Source: Candidatus Nanopelagicales bacterium | GTDB taxonomy: Bacteria; Actinomycetota; Actinomycetes; S36-B12; CAIYMF01 | Length of the DNA: 49,389 nucleotides | Direction: 5' to 3' | NCBI GenBank assembly: GCA_017882705.1 | Contig: JADGOZ010000046.1 | Location: 1-49,389 of the forward strand | Shown here: positions 1 through 8,637 of the stretch, piece by piece | Numbering within the stretch: the stretch's first letter is position 1 | Layout: every line of letters starts with the position of its first letter | Program-made: the position numbers and the translations under genes | The notes under the pieces: model-generated | Told to the model about the DNA's origin: nothing | Database searches by the model: none | The model's input: only the letters and a program-made list of their open reading frames with translations

Positions 1-26
1 ATCTGGTACGCCGTCGTCAAAGAGGC

Positions 27-647
27 CTAGACGCAGACACGCGGAGATACGGCAGCAAGCCGACGACTCCCGAGCCAGGATCCTGACCCGGACCCCACGC
101 GACGGCCAGTCCCGCCGCGCCGATCGCCCTCGTTGAGGCGCTGGTAGAGGACGTGGTCCTGCCACTGTCCGGCGATGCGCAGGAACTGCGGCGCGTAGCC
201 GATGCGCTCGAAGCCGTTGCGCGCGAGCACGATCTGGGACGCCGTGTTGTGCGGGAACGTCTCGCCCTGCACCCGGTGCAGGCCGAGCTCGGTGAAGCCC
301 ACCGCGACGATGCTCGACACGGCCGCGGTCGCGATGCCCCGGCCGTTGCGGTCCTGGGCCACCCAGTAGCCCACGCTCGCGCACTGCGCGGCGCCTCGGC
401 TGATGCTGTTGAGGTTGATCCGTCCGGCGATCGAGCCGTCCACGTCGAGGATCACGTGCGGCAGAATCAAGTCGTTCGCGTGCCGGGTCAGCGCCACCTC
501 GACGATGGCCTCCTGCCCGGCGGGGGTGTACGCCTGGTCCGGTGTCGCGGGGTTCGTCGGAGCGAGGAACTCCCGGTTGGCCACGGCCAACGCGGTCAGC
601 TCCGGCACGTCGGTCATGGACACCAGCCGTGTCGTCACTCCTGGCAT
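27..647 (-). CDS. GNAT N-acetyltransferase, RimJ/RimL-like
   Basis: A 206-aa protein of the GNAT fold, expected to transfer an acetyl group from acetyl-CoA to an amine; the RimJ/RimL subgroup acetylates protein N-termini. A beta-4/beta-5 region reading SVGYWVAQDRNGRGIATAAV (about residues 92-111) carries the R-N-G-R-G-I-A acetyl-CoA loop, and the following block GLHRVQGETFPHNTASQIVL and NGFERIGYA are typical of RimJ-type enzymes. The ATG at 647 has a GGGGGA Shine-Dalgarno-like stretch just upstream. The last 30 or so residues (after YQRLNE) are a basic, Gly/Arg/Ser-rich tail absent from usual family members, so the original stop may have been lost. The true substrate cannot be told from sequence. 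Confidence 0.85.
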   Translation of the reverse strand: MPGVTTRLVSMTDVPELTALAVANREFLAPTNPATPDQAYTPAGQEAIVEVALTRHANDLILPHVILDVDGSIAGRINLNSISRGAAQCASVGYWVAQDRNGRGIATAAVSSIVAVGFTELGLHRVQGETFPHNTASQIVLARNGFERIGYAPQFLRIAGQWQDHVLYQRLNEGDRRGGTGRRVGSGSGSWLGSRRLAAVSPRVCV

Positions 648-859
648 GTCGCGTCCCCCGTCATCGCCGATCGCGTCGTGCGAGCTCGATCCTAAGCAGG
701 ACGCGGGCAGCCGACCGCCCCCGGCGTACGCCGTCGGCACTGGACGCGCGGCGCAGCCGTCCCCGTCAGGAGCGCTCCAGGTCCCGGGGTCCCGGCCCGA
801 CGCGGGACCGCGCATCGCTAGCCTCGAGCGAGTCACCGGTCGACCACGAGGAGCCCACC

Positions 860-1447
860 GTGTCCGTGTCCGTCCCCGCCCCCGCCCCCGGCGTCATCGC
901 CGACAGCGTCGCCCGTTCGCGCGCCTTCGACGTCGCCCTCGTCGCGGCCGGTTCGCTGTTCATCGGCATCGCGGCCCAGGTGAGCATCCACCTGCCGAAC
1001 AACCCGGTGCCGATCACCGGCCAGACCTTCGCGGTGCTCCTCGTCGCGGCCGGCACGGGCCTGCTGCGCGGTGTCGCCGCGACACTGCTCTACGCGGTGC
1101 TCGGGCTCGTCGGCGTCCCGTGGTTCGCCGGTGCCTCGTCGGGCTACGTCTCCGCGACGTTCGGCTACATCCTCGGATTCGTCGCCGCGGCCGCGATCGT
1201 CGGCTGGCTCGCTCAGCGCGGCTGGACCCGCTCGCCGTGGCGCACCGCGGCGGCCATGGTGATCGGCGACCTGGCGATCTACGCGATCGGCGTCCCTTGG
1301 CTCAAGGCCACGCTCGGGGTCTCCTGGGCCAAGGCCGTCAGCCTCGGCCTGCAGCCGTTCCTCGTCGCAGACCTGCTCAAGGCGGCGCTCGCCGCCGGCC
1401 TCTTCACCGGGGCGTGGGCGCTCGTCGAGCGTCGCCGTCGGTCGTGA
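860..1447 (+). CDS. bioY: Biotin transporter BioY (S component)
   Basis: A 195-aa, almost wholly hydrophobic protein with about six membrane segments. It matches BioY, the substrate-binding membrane component of ECF-type biotin importers. The segment PVPITGQTFAVLLVAAGTG near residues 50-68 is the family hallmark, followed by GASSGYVSATFGYILGF. Start: GTG at 860 with GAGGAG at 848-853. No EcfA or EcfT genes are adjacent, so it either works alone or uses a shared ECF module encoded elsewhere (both known for BioY). Convergent with the WhiB gene. Confidence 0.9.
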   Translation: MSVSVPAPAPGVIADSVARSRAFDVALVAAGSLFIGIAAQVSIHLPNNPVPITGQTFAVLLVAAGTGLLRGVAATLLYAVLGLVGVPWFAGASSGYVSATFGYILGFVAAAAIVGWLAQRGWTRSPWRTAAAMVIGDLAIYAIGVPWLKATLGVSWAKAVSLGLQPFLVADLLKAALAAGLFTGAWALVERRRRS

Positions 1448-1483
1448 CCGGCGCGTGCGGGTCGGCGGCCTGAGGCACGAGCG

Positions 1484-1798
1484 TCAGGACGCCTCGGCGG
1501 CGTGCTCCGGCACGCAATCGGCGTCCATGCGCCGGAAGATGATCTCGCGCTCGTCCTCGGTGAGGCCGCCCCACACTCCGTGCGCCTCGCGCGCACGCAT
1601 GGCGTAGTCGCGGCACATGCCCACGACCGGGCAGCGCTCGCAGACGTAGAGGGCGGCACGGTCGCGGTTGTCGCGGCTGCGGCCACGCTCGTTGCGCGGG
1701 TGGAAGAACAGCGTGGGATCGGCGGTACGGCACGCGCCGTCGAGCTGCCAGTCCCAGCGTTCGTCGAGCGGCACCCTGGCGATGGGTAGCGGTGGCAT
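1484..1798 (-). CDS. WhiB-family iron-sulfur transcriptional regulator
   Basis: A 104-aa WhiB-like protein. Four cysteines (C23, C53, C56, C62) are spaced as in the family and would hold a [4Fe-4S] cluster; GVWGG at 74-78 is the signature turn before the basic C-terminus (RRMD). WhiB proteins act with the primary sigma factor and respond to redox state or nitric oxide. WDWQLDGACR and LFFHPRNERG resemble the WhiB3/WblA side of the family, but I cannot assign a subgroup. Start ATG 1798 with GAGGGGAC upstream. Encoded alone, with its promoter in 1799-2061. Confidence 0.93.
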   Translation of the reverse strand: MPPLPIARVPLDERWDWQLDGACRTADPTLFFHPRNERGRSRDNRDRAALYVCERCPVVGMCRDYAMRAREAHGVWGGLTEDEREIIFRRMDADCVPEHAAEAS

Positions 1799-2061
1799 GT
1801 CGTCCCCTCACGGCATCGGCGGGCGTCCACCGGCTGTCGCTCGTCGACGGCGTGGGGGTGGGCCACCACCGCTATCGGCACGGCGGGAACGCGGTCTTGA
1901 ACCCGCAGCGTGACCAGTTCGCCCCCGGATGGCGGGACTCGCTCAAGGGGCGGTCAAGGACCGCTCACTCCCGGCTCACGGCCCGCTGACCAGCTCCTCG
2001 AGAGCCGGGCGTGGATCGCGCTCGCGTGGATACCCGGTCCGCGGAGGGCAAGGATGGAGCC

Positions 2062-2538
2062 GTGGCTACGACGGGACGTTCGAGGCGCGTCGGGGCGACC
2101 CTCCTCACGGCGTTCGCCCTCGCCGGCTGCGCGTCGCAGGCGTGCACCACGATCGGCTGCCAGAGCTCGGTCTCCGTCGACGTCAGCGCGGTCCAGGGCC
2201 TCGGGTCGAGTCAGGCGGGCCGTGTCAAGGTGTGCGTGGGCTCGACGGACAACTGCGTGCTCGCACTCGCACCGAAGGGCCAGTCCGTCGTGCAGGCGGT
2301 CTTCGCCGCGGGGACCATCCCCGCGGCGGGGACGGCGATCGACAAGCCGGTCACGATCACGGTCAGCGTCATGAACCCCGGCCAGGCCCTCGTCGACGGC
2401 AGCGTCGATGCGACCTTCACCAAGCTCGCGCCGAACGGCGAGACGTGCGGACCCGTCTGCTACACCGCGGCCGTGGTCGCGACGAACCGAGGGATCACGG
2501 CCCTCCCGGTCGCCGCGACGCCCACGGCTTCCGGCTGA
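2062..2538 (+). CDS. Putative lipoprotein, function unknown
   Basis: A 158-aa exported protein. The N-terminus (RSRR, hydrophobic stretch, then ALAGC) is a lipoprotein signal with lipidated C23. Several further cysteines (in QACTT, IGCQS, KVCVG, DNCVL, ETCGPVC) suggest disulfides. The rest is beta-rich with no family I recognise. GTG at 2062 is chosen because it places the basic residues directly before the hydrophobic core and has AAGGATGGAG upstream; a GTG at 2011 in the same frame would add 17 residues and spoil the signal peptide. Confidence 0.75.
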   Translation: MATTGRSRRVGATLLTAFALAGCASQACTTIGCQSSVSVDVSAVQGLGSSQAGRVKVCVGSTDNCVLALAPKGQSVVQAVFAAGTIPAAGTAIDKPVTITVSVMNPGQALVDGSVDATFTKLAPNGETCGPVCYTAAVVATNRGITALPVAATPTASG

Positions 2539-2553
2539 GGCCCACCAGCACGG

Positions 2554-3918
2554 TCAGAGCCCCGCGACGAGCTCCTCGAGCCGTGCGTGGATCGACCCGA
2601 CGTAGGCCTCCGACTCCGGCTTCATCACCGTGCTGCGCAGGATCCGGGCGGTCGTGACGTCGATCACGGCGTCGTGACCCCGCGCGGCCATGGCCGCGGC
2701 GGTGACGGCGTAGGTCGCCAGGTGGATCTGCCCGGCCGGGTCGCCGGCGGCAGCGGCATGGAACAGCGCCTCGCTCGCCGAGTCGATCGCCGAGAGCGAG
2801 GCGCGCTGCGGGAAGTAGGCCACGATGTCGAGCTCCGGCGCCTGGTACGCCGCCAGCACGTCCGACTCGTCGAGCAGACGTGCCCACTCGAGCGCACCCC
2901 GACGGTCGGCGCGCAGCGCCTGCCCGAGACCGGCGTCGGTGAGCGGCACGACCTCGAGGGTGAGCCACAGCGCGGCCGCAGCCGCGCCCGCGCGGCTGCA
3001 CTCCAACGAGATCTCGCCCAGGTGCAGCTCGTCGGAGCTGAAGTAGGTGTAGGGCGAGTCGTGCACGTAGAAGCGACCGACCGCCGGGTCGCGGAAGAGC
3101 ACCGCGCCGCAGCCGTAGGGCTGCAGACCGTGCTTGTGGGGGTCGACCACCACGCTGTCCGCGTCCGCGATCGCGCGGAACGGAGCGCTCACGACGCCGT
3201 CGGGGGAGTCGTCGGCGATCAGCGCGAAGAACCCGCCGTACGCCGTGTCGACGTGCACCCTCGCGCCCGTGGCACGGGCGCGGGCGACGATGTCCGGCAG
3301 CGGGTCCAGGGCACCGAGCCCGGTCGTGCCGAGCGTGGCGACGACCGTGCCGACGCGACCCGTGGCCAGCACCTCGTCGAGGTGGTCGAGGTCCATCCGG
3401 CCGGCCGCGTCGGAGCGCACGGCGATGCCCTCGACGCCGAGGACGCCGCACATCCGGGCGTGCGTGTAGTGGGCGTCGGCACTGAACGCGATGGCCTTGC
3501 CCGGGAGCGACTCACGGGCGACCCAGAGCGCCTCGAGGTTGGCGATGGTGCCGCTCGACGTGAGATGCCCCAGGTGGTCGTCGTAGCCGAACATCGTGGC
3601 GATGCGGGCGACGACCTCCTTCTCCATCGCGGCGGTCGCGGGGCCGCCGTCGAGCGCGTGGTTGTTGGGGTTGATGAGCATCGCCGTGGTGTAGCCGAGC
3701 ACCGCCGCGGGGTGCGGCGGCTTGAGCATCTGGCCGACGTAGCGCGGGTTCCCGAAGGGGTAGTTGTCCTGCAGCCGCTCGACGAGACGGCCGAACGCCT
3801 CGCCGAGGACGTCGTCGGGCACGGCCAGGCTCGGGTGCGGCGAGACAGGTCCGTAGGCGGCGTTCCACGCCTCGATCGCGTCGACCCCGCGAGGGAGCCA
3901 CGCGCGCAGATCGGTCAT
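2554..3918 (-). CDS. PLP-dependent group II amino-acid decarboxylase family
   Basis: A 454-aa fold-type-I PLP enzyme of the group II decarboxylase family (glutamate, aromatic amino acid and tyrosine decarboxylases). HLTSSGTIANLEAL (118-131) binds the cofactor phosphate, DTAYGG (224-229) supplies the aspartate contacting the pyridine nitrogen, and VDPHKHG contains the Schiff-base lysine K262. Substrate is not readable from sequence. The ATG at 3918 has a CANNNT hexamer (CAGACT) six bases upstream, like other apparently leaderless starts here. It lies 14 bases after the stop of the upstream membrane-protein gene on the same strand, so read-through from the Ccm operon is possible, but a functional link is not evident. 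Confidence 0.88.
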   Translation of the reverse strand: MTDLRAWLPRGVDAIEAWNAAYGPVSPHPSLAVPDDVLGEAFGRLVERLQDNYPFGNPRYVGQMLKPPHPAAVLGYTTAMLINPNNHALDGGPATAAMEKEVVARIATMFGYDDHLGHLTSSGTIANLEALWVARESLPGKAIAFSADAHYTHARMCGVLGVEGIAVRSDAAGRMDLDHLDEVLATGRVGTVVATLGTTGLGALDPLPDIVARARATGARVHVDTAYGGFFALIADDSPDGVVSAPFRAIADADSVVVDPHKHGLQPYGCGAVLFRDPAVGRFYVHDSPYTYFSSDELHLGEISLECSRAGAAAAALWLTLEVVPLTDAGLGQALRADRRGALEWARLLDESDVLAAYQAPELDIVAYFPQRASLSAIDSASEALFHAAAAGDPAGQIHLATYAVTAAAMAARGHDAVIDVTTARILRSTVMKPESEAYVGSIHARLEELVAGL

Positions 3919-3932
3919 GCCCGAAGTCTGGC

Positions 3933-5276
3933 CTACGACAGGGAGGTCGGGTCGGTCGCCACCGCGTCGACGAGCTGCTGCACGAGCGACTCCCGGACCC
4001 GGCGGTAGGCGGCGTCGTCGGAGAACTCACCGTTCTCGTACTTCAGGTCGAGCTGCGCGAGCTGCTCGGCCAGCACCTCCGCCTGGCTGCGCGGCGTGGC
4101 GGTCGGCGACGTGGCGGTCTTCGCGGGCTTCGGAGCCGTGGCCTTCGCCGGCTTCGGGGCTGCGACGGGCTTGGCCGGTGCCGCCGCCTTGGCCACCTTC
4201 GCGCCCTTCGGCACCGCCGTCGGGTCCGCCGTGGACGCGGAACGGCGACGGCGCAGGAGCACCACGACGACCGCGGCGACGACCACGACGAGAAGGCCGA
4301 TCAGCCCGAAGAGCCACCACGGCGTCGAGGAGCTCTCGGCCGCGGCGGCCGACAGGGTCACCGTGATCGTGTCGCCGGCCTTGACCGCACCGGACTTGTA
4401 GACGTCGTAGGTCACGTTCTTGTCCGTGGTCGTGCCGCTGCTGGTCAGCTGCGGCGAGGACACCGCCGTCCCCTTCGGGGCGAGCAGGGTGATGCTGTCC
4501 GCGGGGAACTGGGCGAGGAACGCGAGGCTCGCGGGTCGCGGCGACTCGTAGCGCAGGGTGCCGCTGCTGCCGCCCGGGTTGAGCGGGCGGGTGTGGGCCC
4601 AGGCGCCGTTCGTGACGGCGCTGCAGCAGACGGCGAACTGGCCGAGGTACTGGAAGTTCGTGGCCCCGGTCGCGATGGAGAGCAGCGCTGCCGCCTTGGC
4701 ACCCGGGGTCGCGTCGGCCACCGGAGTCGTGCCGACGAAGGCGGTCGCGCCGGAGTTCGTGTAGGAGAGGTCCTGCTCGACCGCGACCTTGTCGCCGGTG
4801 ACGTCGAGCCACACGATCCACGACGAGGTCTTGATCTTCGCCGGGGAGTCCGTGGGGGCGAAGACGGGGAGCTTGAGCGTCAGTCCCTGCCCCGCGGGGA
4901 CGGTGACGAGGTCGGTCGAGAACGTGGCCCCCTTGTAGGGCGCCGTGATGGTGTAGTTCCAGTCGCCGCCGGCGAGGTCGCGGAAGGTGAAGGTCCCGTC
5001 GGCCTTGGTCACCGCGGTGCGGGTGATCGCGTCGCCGGACGTCGGGACACCGCTCAAGGTCACCGTCACGCCGGCCTCGGCCGTGGCCGGGCCGGGAACC
5101 GCGATGCGTCCGCTGATCTCCGCGGTGCCGCTGCCGGCGTCGGCGCTGCGCGCCGCTGTCGGGGTGAGAGCCGACGCGGGTGCCGTTGCCAGCAGCGCTC
5201 CGGAGAGAGTGACGGCCAGCATCGCCCCGGAGGTCCCGAGGAACCGTCGTACGCCGAACCCGTGCACCCACCCCAT
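3933..5276 (-). CDS. Membrane protein with carboxypeptidase-regulatory-like domain, last gene of the ccm operon
   Basis: A 447-aa exported, membrane-anchored protein. Residues 1-36 form a signal peptide ending ASA; residues about 50-118 are a carboxypeptidase-regulatory-like (transthyretin-like) beta sandwich (SGRIAVPGP to NYTITAPYKG). A second beta-rich extracytoplasmic region follows with an adjacent cysteine pair (C217, C218). One membrane helix lies at about 319-341, then a Lys/Ala/Pro-rich cytoplasmic linker and a C-terminal helical segment (AEQLAQLDLKYENGEFSD...) resembling the short helical pieces of CcmI/SHOCT-type proteins. ATG 5276 is chosen because AGGGAG precedes it; a longer frame start at 5333 lacks one and overlaps the preceding gene. 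Position directly after ccmF and the zinc-ribbon gene suggests a role in apocytochrome handling or haem delivery (inference). Confidence 0.75.
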   Translation of the reverse strand: MGWVHGFGVRRFLGTSGAMLAVTLSGALLATAPASALTPTAARSADAGSGTAEISGRIAVPGPATAEAGVTVTLSGVPTSGDAITRTAVTKADGTFTFRDLAGGDWNYTITAPYKGATFSTDLVTVPAGQGLTLKLPVFAPTDSPAKIKTSSWIVWLDVTGDKVAVEQDLSYTNSGATAFVGTTPVADATPGAKAAALLSIATGATNFQYLGQFAVCCSAVTNGAWAHTRPLNPGGSSGTLRYESPRPASLAFLAQFPADSITLLAPKGTAVSSPQLTSSGTTTDKNVTYDVYKSGAVKAGDTITVTLSAAAAESSSTPWWLFGLIGLLVVVVAAVVVVLLRRRRSASTADPTAVPKGAKVAKAAAPAKPVAAPKPAKATAPKPAKTATSPTATPRSQAEVLAEQLAQLDLKYENGEFSDDAAYRRVRESLVQQLVDAVATDPTSLS

Positions 5277-5289
5277 GGGGAACTCCCTG

Positions 5290-5727
5290 CTATGCGGTGA
5301 CCTTCGTGCCGCACGAGCGGCAGAAGGCGTCACCGTCCTCGAGCACAGCCTCGCAGGCCGCGCAGTGCTTGGCCTTGAGCGCCGCCTTGCGCGCCGCGAT
5401 GGCGGCTTCCACGGAGGCTCGGACGTCGTCCGACGACGTACCCATGACCGGCGGGGAGGCCGGAGCGGCGACCTTCTCGGCCACGGGCGCGGGGACCGGC
5501 TCGTCGTCGGGGGTGTCGGTGGTGGTCGTCGCCGCAGACGCGGCGGCTGTCGTCGCCGCCGGTCGGGCGACCCGCTCGACCCTGGCGACGGACCGGGCCT
5601 TCGCGGCCGGGTCGCTGAGGTCGACGGGACCGTCGAGCGTCGGCTCGGTGGCGTAGAGGAACGGGCGCAGGACGAGGGCGAGCATCGCGAGCAGCAGGAC
5701 GAAGGCTGCGATCAGGTAGACGTTCAT
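5290..5727 (-). CDS. Membrane-anchored zinc-ribbon protein of the ccm operon (CcmI-like position)
   Basis: A 145-aa protein: an N-terminal membrane helix (residues 3-22), a long Ala/Thr/Pro-rich linker, a short amphipathic helix (ASVEAAIAARKAALKAK) and a C-terminal zinc ribbon with paired cysteines C122/C125 and C136/C139. ATG 5727 has GGAGG upstream and starts one base after the ccmF stop, so it is translationally coupled to ccmF. It sits where CcmI/CcmH genes sit in other Ccm operons, but it lacks their domains. It may recruit or stabilise assembly factors; this is inference. Confidence 0.75.
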   Translation of the reverse strand: MNVYLIAAFVLLLAMLALVLRPFLYATEPTLDGPVDLSDPAAKARSVARVERVARPAATTAAASAATTTTDTPDDEPVPAPVAEKVAAPASPPVMGTSSDDVRASVEAAIAARKAALKAKHCAACEAVLEDGDAFCRSCGTKVTA

Positions 5728-5728
5728 G

Positions 5729-7732
5729 TCAGGCCTCCACCAGCTCCTGGTCGTGCTCGGGCTCGGGCTCGTCCTCGTCCTCGTCCTCGTGCAGCGTCTC
5801 GAGCGCCATCCGCGGAGCGCCGATGCGCTTCGGGAGGACGAACAGGAGGCCACCGATCGCCATGACCAGGCCGCCCATCCAGATCCAGAGGACCGCCGGG
5901 TTCGTGAAGACGTTGAGCGTGACCTCCTTGGTGCCGGTGTCGGCGGCCTCGAGGACGACGTAGATGTCCTCGGTCGGCCGGACATGGATGCCGACGTTCG
6001 CGTGCGTCTCACCCGTGGAGGTGAACTGGTCCTGCTCGGTGCTGATGACCGCCATCGTGCCGCCGTCGCGCCCGATGAGGGCGACCCGGGCGACGAACGC
6101 GGTGCTCTCCGCGAGCTGCGCGGCGTTGAGGTCGAGCACCTTCACGGTCTGGCCGGCCACGGTCGCCGTGTCGCCGACCTTGAGGGTCACGCGACCCTCC
6201 TGCTGGAGGCTGGCGTTGAGCGTCACGGCGGCGAGCATCACGATGAGGCCGACGTGCGCGACGTACGGGCCCGAGGCACGCAGCGCCGCGAGAACCCGGC
6301 TGTCGGCGGAGCTCGACCACGCCGAGCCGACCCGCTGCCAGAGCTTGCGCGCCACGCTCATGAGCGCGAGGAGCGAGATGGTGAGGACCAGGGCGACGCC
6401 CGGGTTCTGCCAGCTGCTCAGCGCGTAGAGACCGACGAAGGTCACGGCCGCGACGACGCCGCGCACGACGGCCTCGCGGCGCTGGTTCGCGACGGTCTGC
6501 CCCGGGAGGAACGGGGACACCGCGAAGATCGCCAGGACCGCGACGCCGAGCGGCGTGCAGACGGCGCGGAAGAACTCCGGGGTCACCGAGATCTCCTGGT
6601 TGCGCAGCACCCGCAGGAACAGCGGGTACATCGTGCCCCAGAGGACGGCGACGGTGAGGGCGATCATGAGGACCGCGAGGGCGCGCTGGCCCACCCAGCC
6701 GTGACCCTGCGCGTCGGACTTCGGGGCCCGCAGCATCGGCAGGCGCCACACGAGAAGGCCGCCCGACACGAGCAGGATGATGAAGATCGCGGCACCCATG
6801 ATCGGGCCGAGGCCGGACTCGCCGAAGGCGTGCACGGAGGAGATGACGCCGGAGCGGGTCAGGAACGTGCCGAACAGGCACAGGATGAACGTCGTGATCA
6901 CCATGACGAAGCCGAGCACGCGCAGGCGTCCGGTCTTCCAGTGCGTGAGCGTCGTGTGCAGGAGCGCGGTGCCGGTGAGCCAGGGGAGCAGGCTCGCGTT
7001 CTCGACCGGGTCCCAGCCCCAGTAGCCGCCCCAGCCGAGCTCGGCGTAGGCCCAGCGCGCGCCGAGGATGATGCCGGCGGTGAGCGCGATCCAGGAGTAG
7101 GCGTTCCACCGCGTCGCGACCTTGACCCACGGGCCCTTCGACGGGCCGGCGACCAGCGCCGAGATCGTCAGCGCGAACGGCACGGTGTAGAGGATGTAGC
7201 CGCCGTAGAGCGCGAGCGGGTGGATGATCTGCAGCGGGTTCTGCAGCAGCGGGTTGAGGCCCTGGCCGTCGGCCACCGGTGCCGGGAGCAGCTTGAAGGG
7301 GCTCTCGACGAAGAGGACGAGACCGACGAAGAGGCCGGTCACGACGGCGAACGTGGTGACGGCGTAGGGCGCGATCTCCCAGTTCTTGCGACGGTTCTGC
7401 ACCACGATGACCGCGGCGAGGATCGCGGAGAACCAGGCCCAGAGGAGCAGCGAGCCGCCCTGGCCGGCCCACATCGCGGCGATCCGGTAGGGGATCGCGA
7501 GCGACTTGCTGGTGTAGTCGGCGACGTAGGCGACGGAGAAGTCGCCGGTCATGAGCAGGGTGAGCAGCGAGCCGGCGGCGACGCAGACCGCGAGGGTCAT
7601 CGCGTAGACGGCCCCCTCCGCACTGCGCACGAAGTCGTCGCGCTTGCGCGTCGCGCCGATGATCGACGCGACCACCGCCCAGAGGGCCGCGGCCAGCGCC
7701 AGGGCGATGGCGTAGCTGCCGAGCTCAGACAT
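5729..7732 (-). CDS. ccmF: Cytochrome c haem lyase CcmF
   Basis: A 667-aa polytopic membrane protein of the CcmF/NrfE family, the subunit that ligates haem b to apocytochrome CXXCH cysteines on the outer face of the membrane. Diagnostic motifs: WAGQGGSLLLW (88-98), IIHPLALYGGY (169-179, conserved haem-ligand histidine) and the WWD domain WGGYWGWDPVENASLLPW (234-251). Length is normal. ATG 7732 has only a weak ribosome site (GGTGAC), suggesting coupling to ccmD. Third-last gene of the operon that begins with ccmE. Confidence 0.95.
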   Translation of the reverse strand: MSELGSYAIALALAAALWAVVASIIGATRKRDDFVRSAEGAVYAMTLAVCVAAGSLLTLLMTGDFSVAYVADYTSKSLAIPYRIAAMWAGQGGSLLLWAWFSAILAAVIVVQNRRKNWEIAPYAVTTFAVVTGLFVGLVLFVESPFKLLPAPVADGQGLNPLLQNPLQIIHPLALYGGYILYTVPFALTISALVAGPSKGPWVKVATRWNAYSWIALTAGIILGARWAYAELGWGGYWGWDPVENASLLPWLTGTALLHTTLTHWKTGRLRVLGFVMVITTFILCLFGTFLTRSGVISSVHAFGESGLGPIMGAAIFIILLVSGGLLVWRLPMLRAPKSDAQGHGWVGQRALAVLMIALTVAVLWGTMYPLFLRVLRNQEISVTPEFFRAVCTPLGVAVLAIFAVSPFLPGQTVANQRREAVVRGVVAAVTFVGLYALSSWQNPGVALVLTISLLALMSVARKLWQRVGSAWSSSADSRVLAALRASGPYVAHVGLIVMLAAVTLNASLQQEGRVTLKVGDTATVAGQTVKVLDLNAAQLAESTAFVARVALIGRDGGTMAVISTEQDQFTSTGETHANVGIHVRPTEDIYVVLEAADTGTKEVTLNVFTNPAVLWIWMGGLVMAIGGLLFVLPKRIGAPRMALETLHEDEDEDEPEPEHDQELVEA

Positions 7733-7768
7733 GGTGTGTCACCCGTTCTTGCTAGTTGGCGCTGAGGT

Positions 7769-7906
7769 CTAGTTCTGGAGGTCGGTCTGCGAGGCGATGG
7801 CTGCCTGCAGGTTACGGCGTCGCACGTGCAAGGAGACCGTGTATCCGATGTAGAGGACGCCCGCGAGGCCGTAGCCGACGAACAGGTTGATGTTGTTGCT
7901 GATCAT
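7769..7906 (-). CDS. ccmD: Small membrane protein CcmD
   Basis: A 45-aa protein, reading MISNNINLFVGYGLAGVLYI and then GYTVSLHVRRR. One membrane helix followed by an arginine cluster is the CcmD layout. CcmD tethers CcmC/CcmE to the CcmAB transporter and helps release holo-CcmE. Its ATG overlaps the ccmC stop as ATGA, and GAGGAGAT lies upstream. Position between ccmC and ccmF supports the call. Confidence 0.85.
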   Translation of the reverse strand: MISNNINLFVGYGLAGVLYIGYTVSLHVRRRNLQAAIASQTDLQN

Positions 7907-8637
7907 GACTCGATCTCCTCAAGCTGGGTCGCGAGGCGGGCCACGTCGAGACGCAGGCGCATCAGGTAGACGTAGACGAGGCTGAAGGTGGTGAGGCCGA
8001 CCATGAGGGCGATGACCATCGCGCCGGGCATGTGCGGGCCGTCGCCGGTGATGATGACCTGCTGCGGGTGCAGAGTGCGCCACCAGTTCACCGACAGGTA
8101 GATGATCGGGACGTCGATGAAGGCGATGATGCCGATCACGGCGGAGAACCGGGCGCGGCGCGCGGGGTCGGGCACGTAGGCGCGGACCGCGAGGTAGCCG
8201 AGGTACATCAGCCACAGGACGAGGAACGACGTGAGGCGCGGCTCCCAGGTCCAGTAGACGCCCCAGATCGCGTGGCCCCACATCATCCCGGTGGCCAGCA
8301 CGACGGTGGTGAACAGCGTCCCGATCTCGGCCGAGGAGGCGGCGATCGTGTCCCACTTCTCCTTGCGGCTGGAGAGGTAGGCGATGCTCGACAGGAACGT
8401 CACGCCGAAGCCCACGAAGCAGATCCAGGCCGAGGGCACGTGGATGTAGAAGATGCGCTGCATCGCGCCCTGCAGCTCGTCCTCAGGGGCGAAGACGAAT
8501 GCGAAGTACGCGAAGACGGCGAGCATCACGAGCACCACGATCGCCAGCGGCGACACGCGGGTCTTGTGCGCGGCGGCCGTGCCGTCGGTGACGACAGGTG
8601 CGCCGGTTCGTGCAGCGGGCTTGCTCTCGATGCTCAT
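7903..8637 (-). CDS. ccmC: Haem handling protein CcmC
   Basis: A 244-aa, six-helix membrane protein. It presents haem to CcmE through a WWD domain (WGHAIWGVYWTWEPRL, 120-135) flanked by two haem-ligating histidines, H66 in YIHVPSAW and H190 in WWRTLHPQ. ATG 8637 overlaps the ccmAB stop (ATGA) and has GGAGG eight bases upstream. The N-terminal 28 residues before the first helix are longer than in proteobacterial CcmC and look disordered. Confidence 0.95.
   Translation of the reverse strand: MSIESKPAARTGAPVVTDGTAAAHKTRVSPLAIVVLVMLAVFAYFAFVFAPEDELQGAMQRIFYIHVPSAWICFVGFGVTFLSSIAYLSSRKEKWDTIAASSAEIGTLFTTVVLATGMMWGHAIWGVYWTWEPRLTSFLVLWLMYLGYLAVRAYVPDPARRARFSAVIGIIAFIDVPIIYLSVNWWRTLHPQQVIITGDGPHMPGAMVIALMVGLTTFSLVYVYLMRLRLDVARLATQLEEIES

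Noticed and set aside
1-30. Possible end of a plus-strand gene (IWYAVVKEA then TAG)
   Set aside because: Only nine codons are in the window; cannot be distinguished from chance.
403-1473. Long open frames on both strands overlapping real genes throughout the window (Arg/Ala/Gly-rich)
   Set aside because: They are antisense or shifted-frame shadows caused by high third-position GC.
1946-1965. Inverted repeat GCGGTC-AAG-GACCGC in the whiB promoter region
   Set aside because: Short, and such palindromes are common at this GC content.
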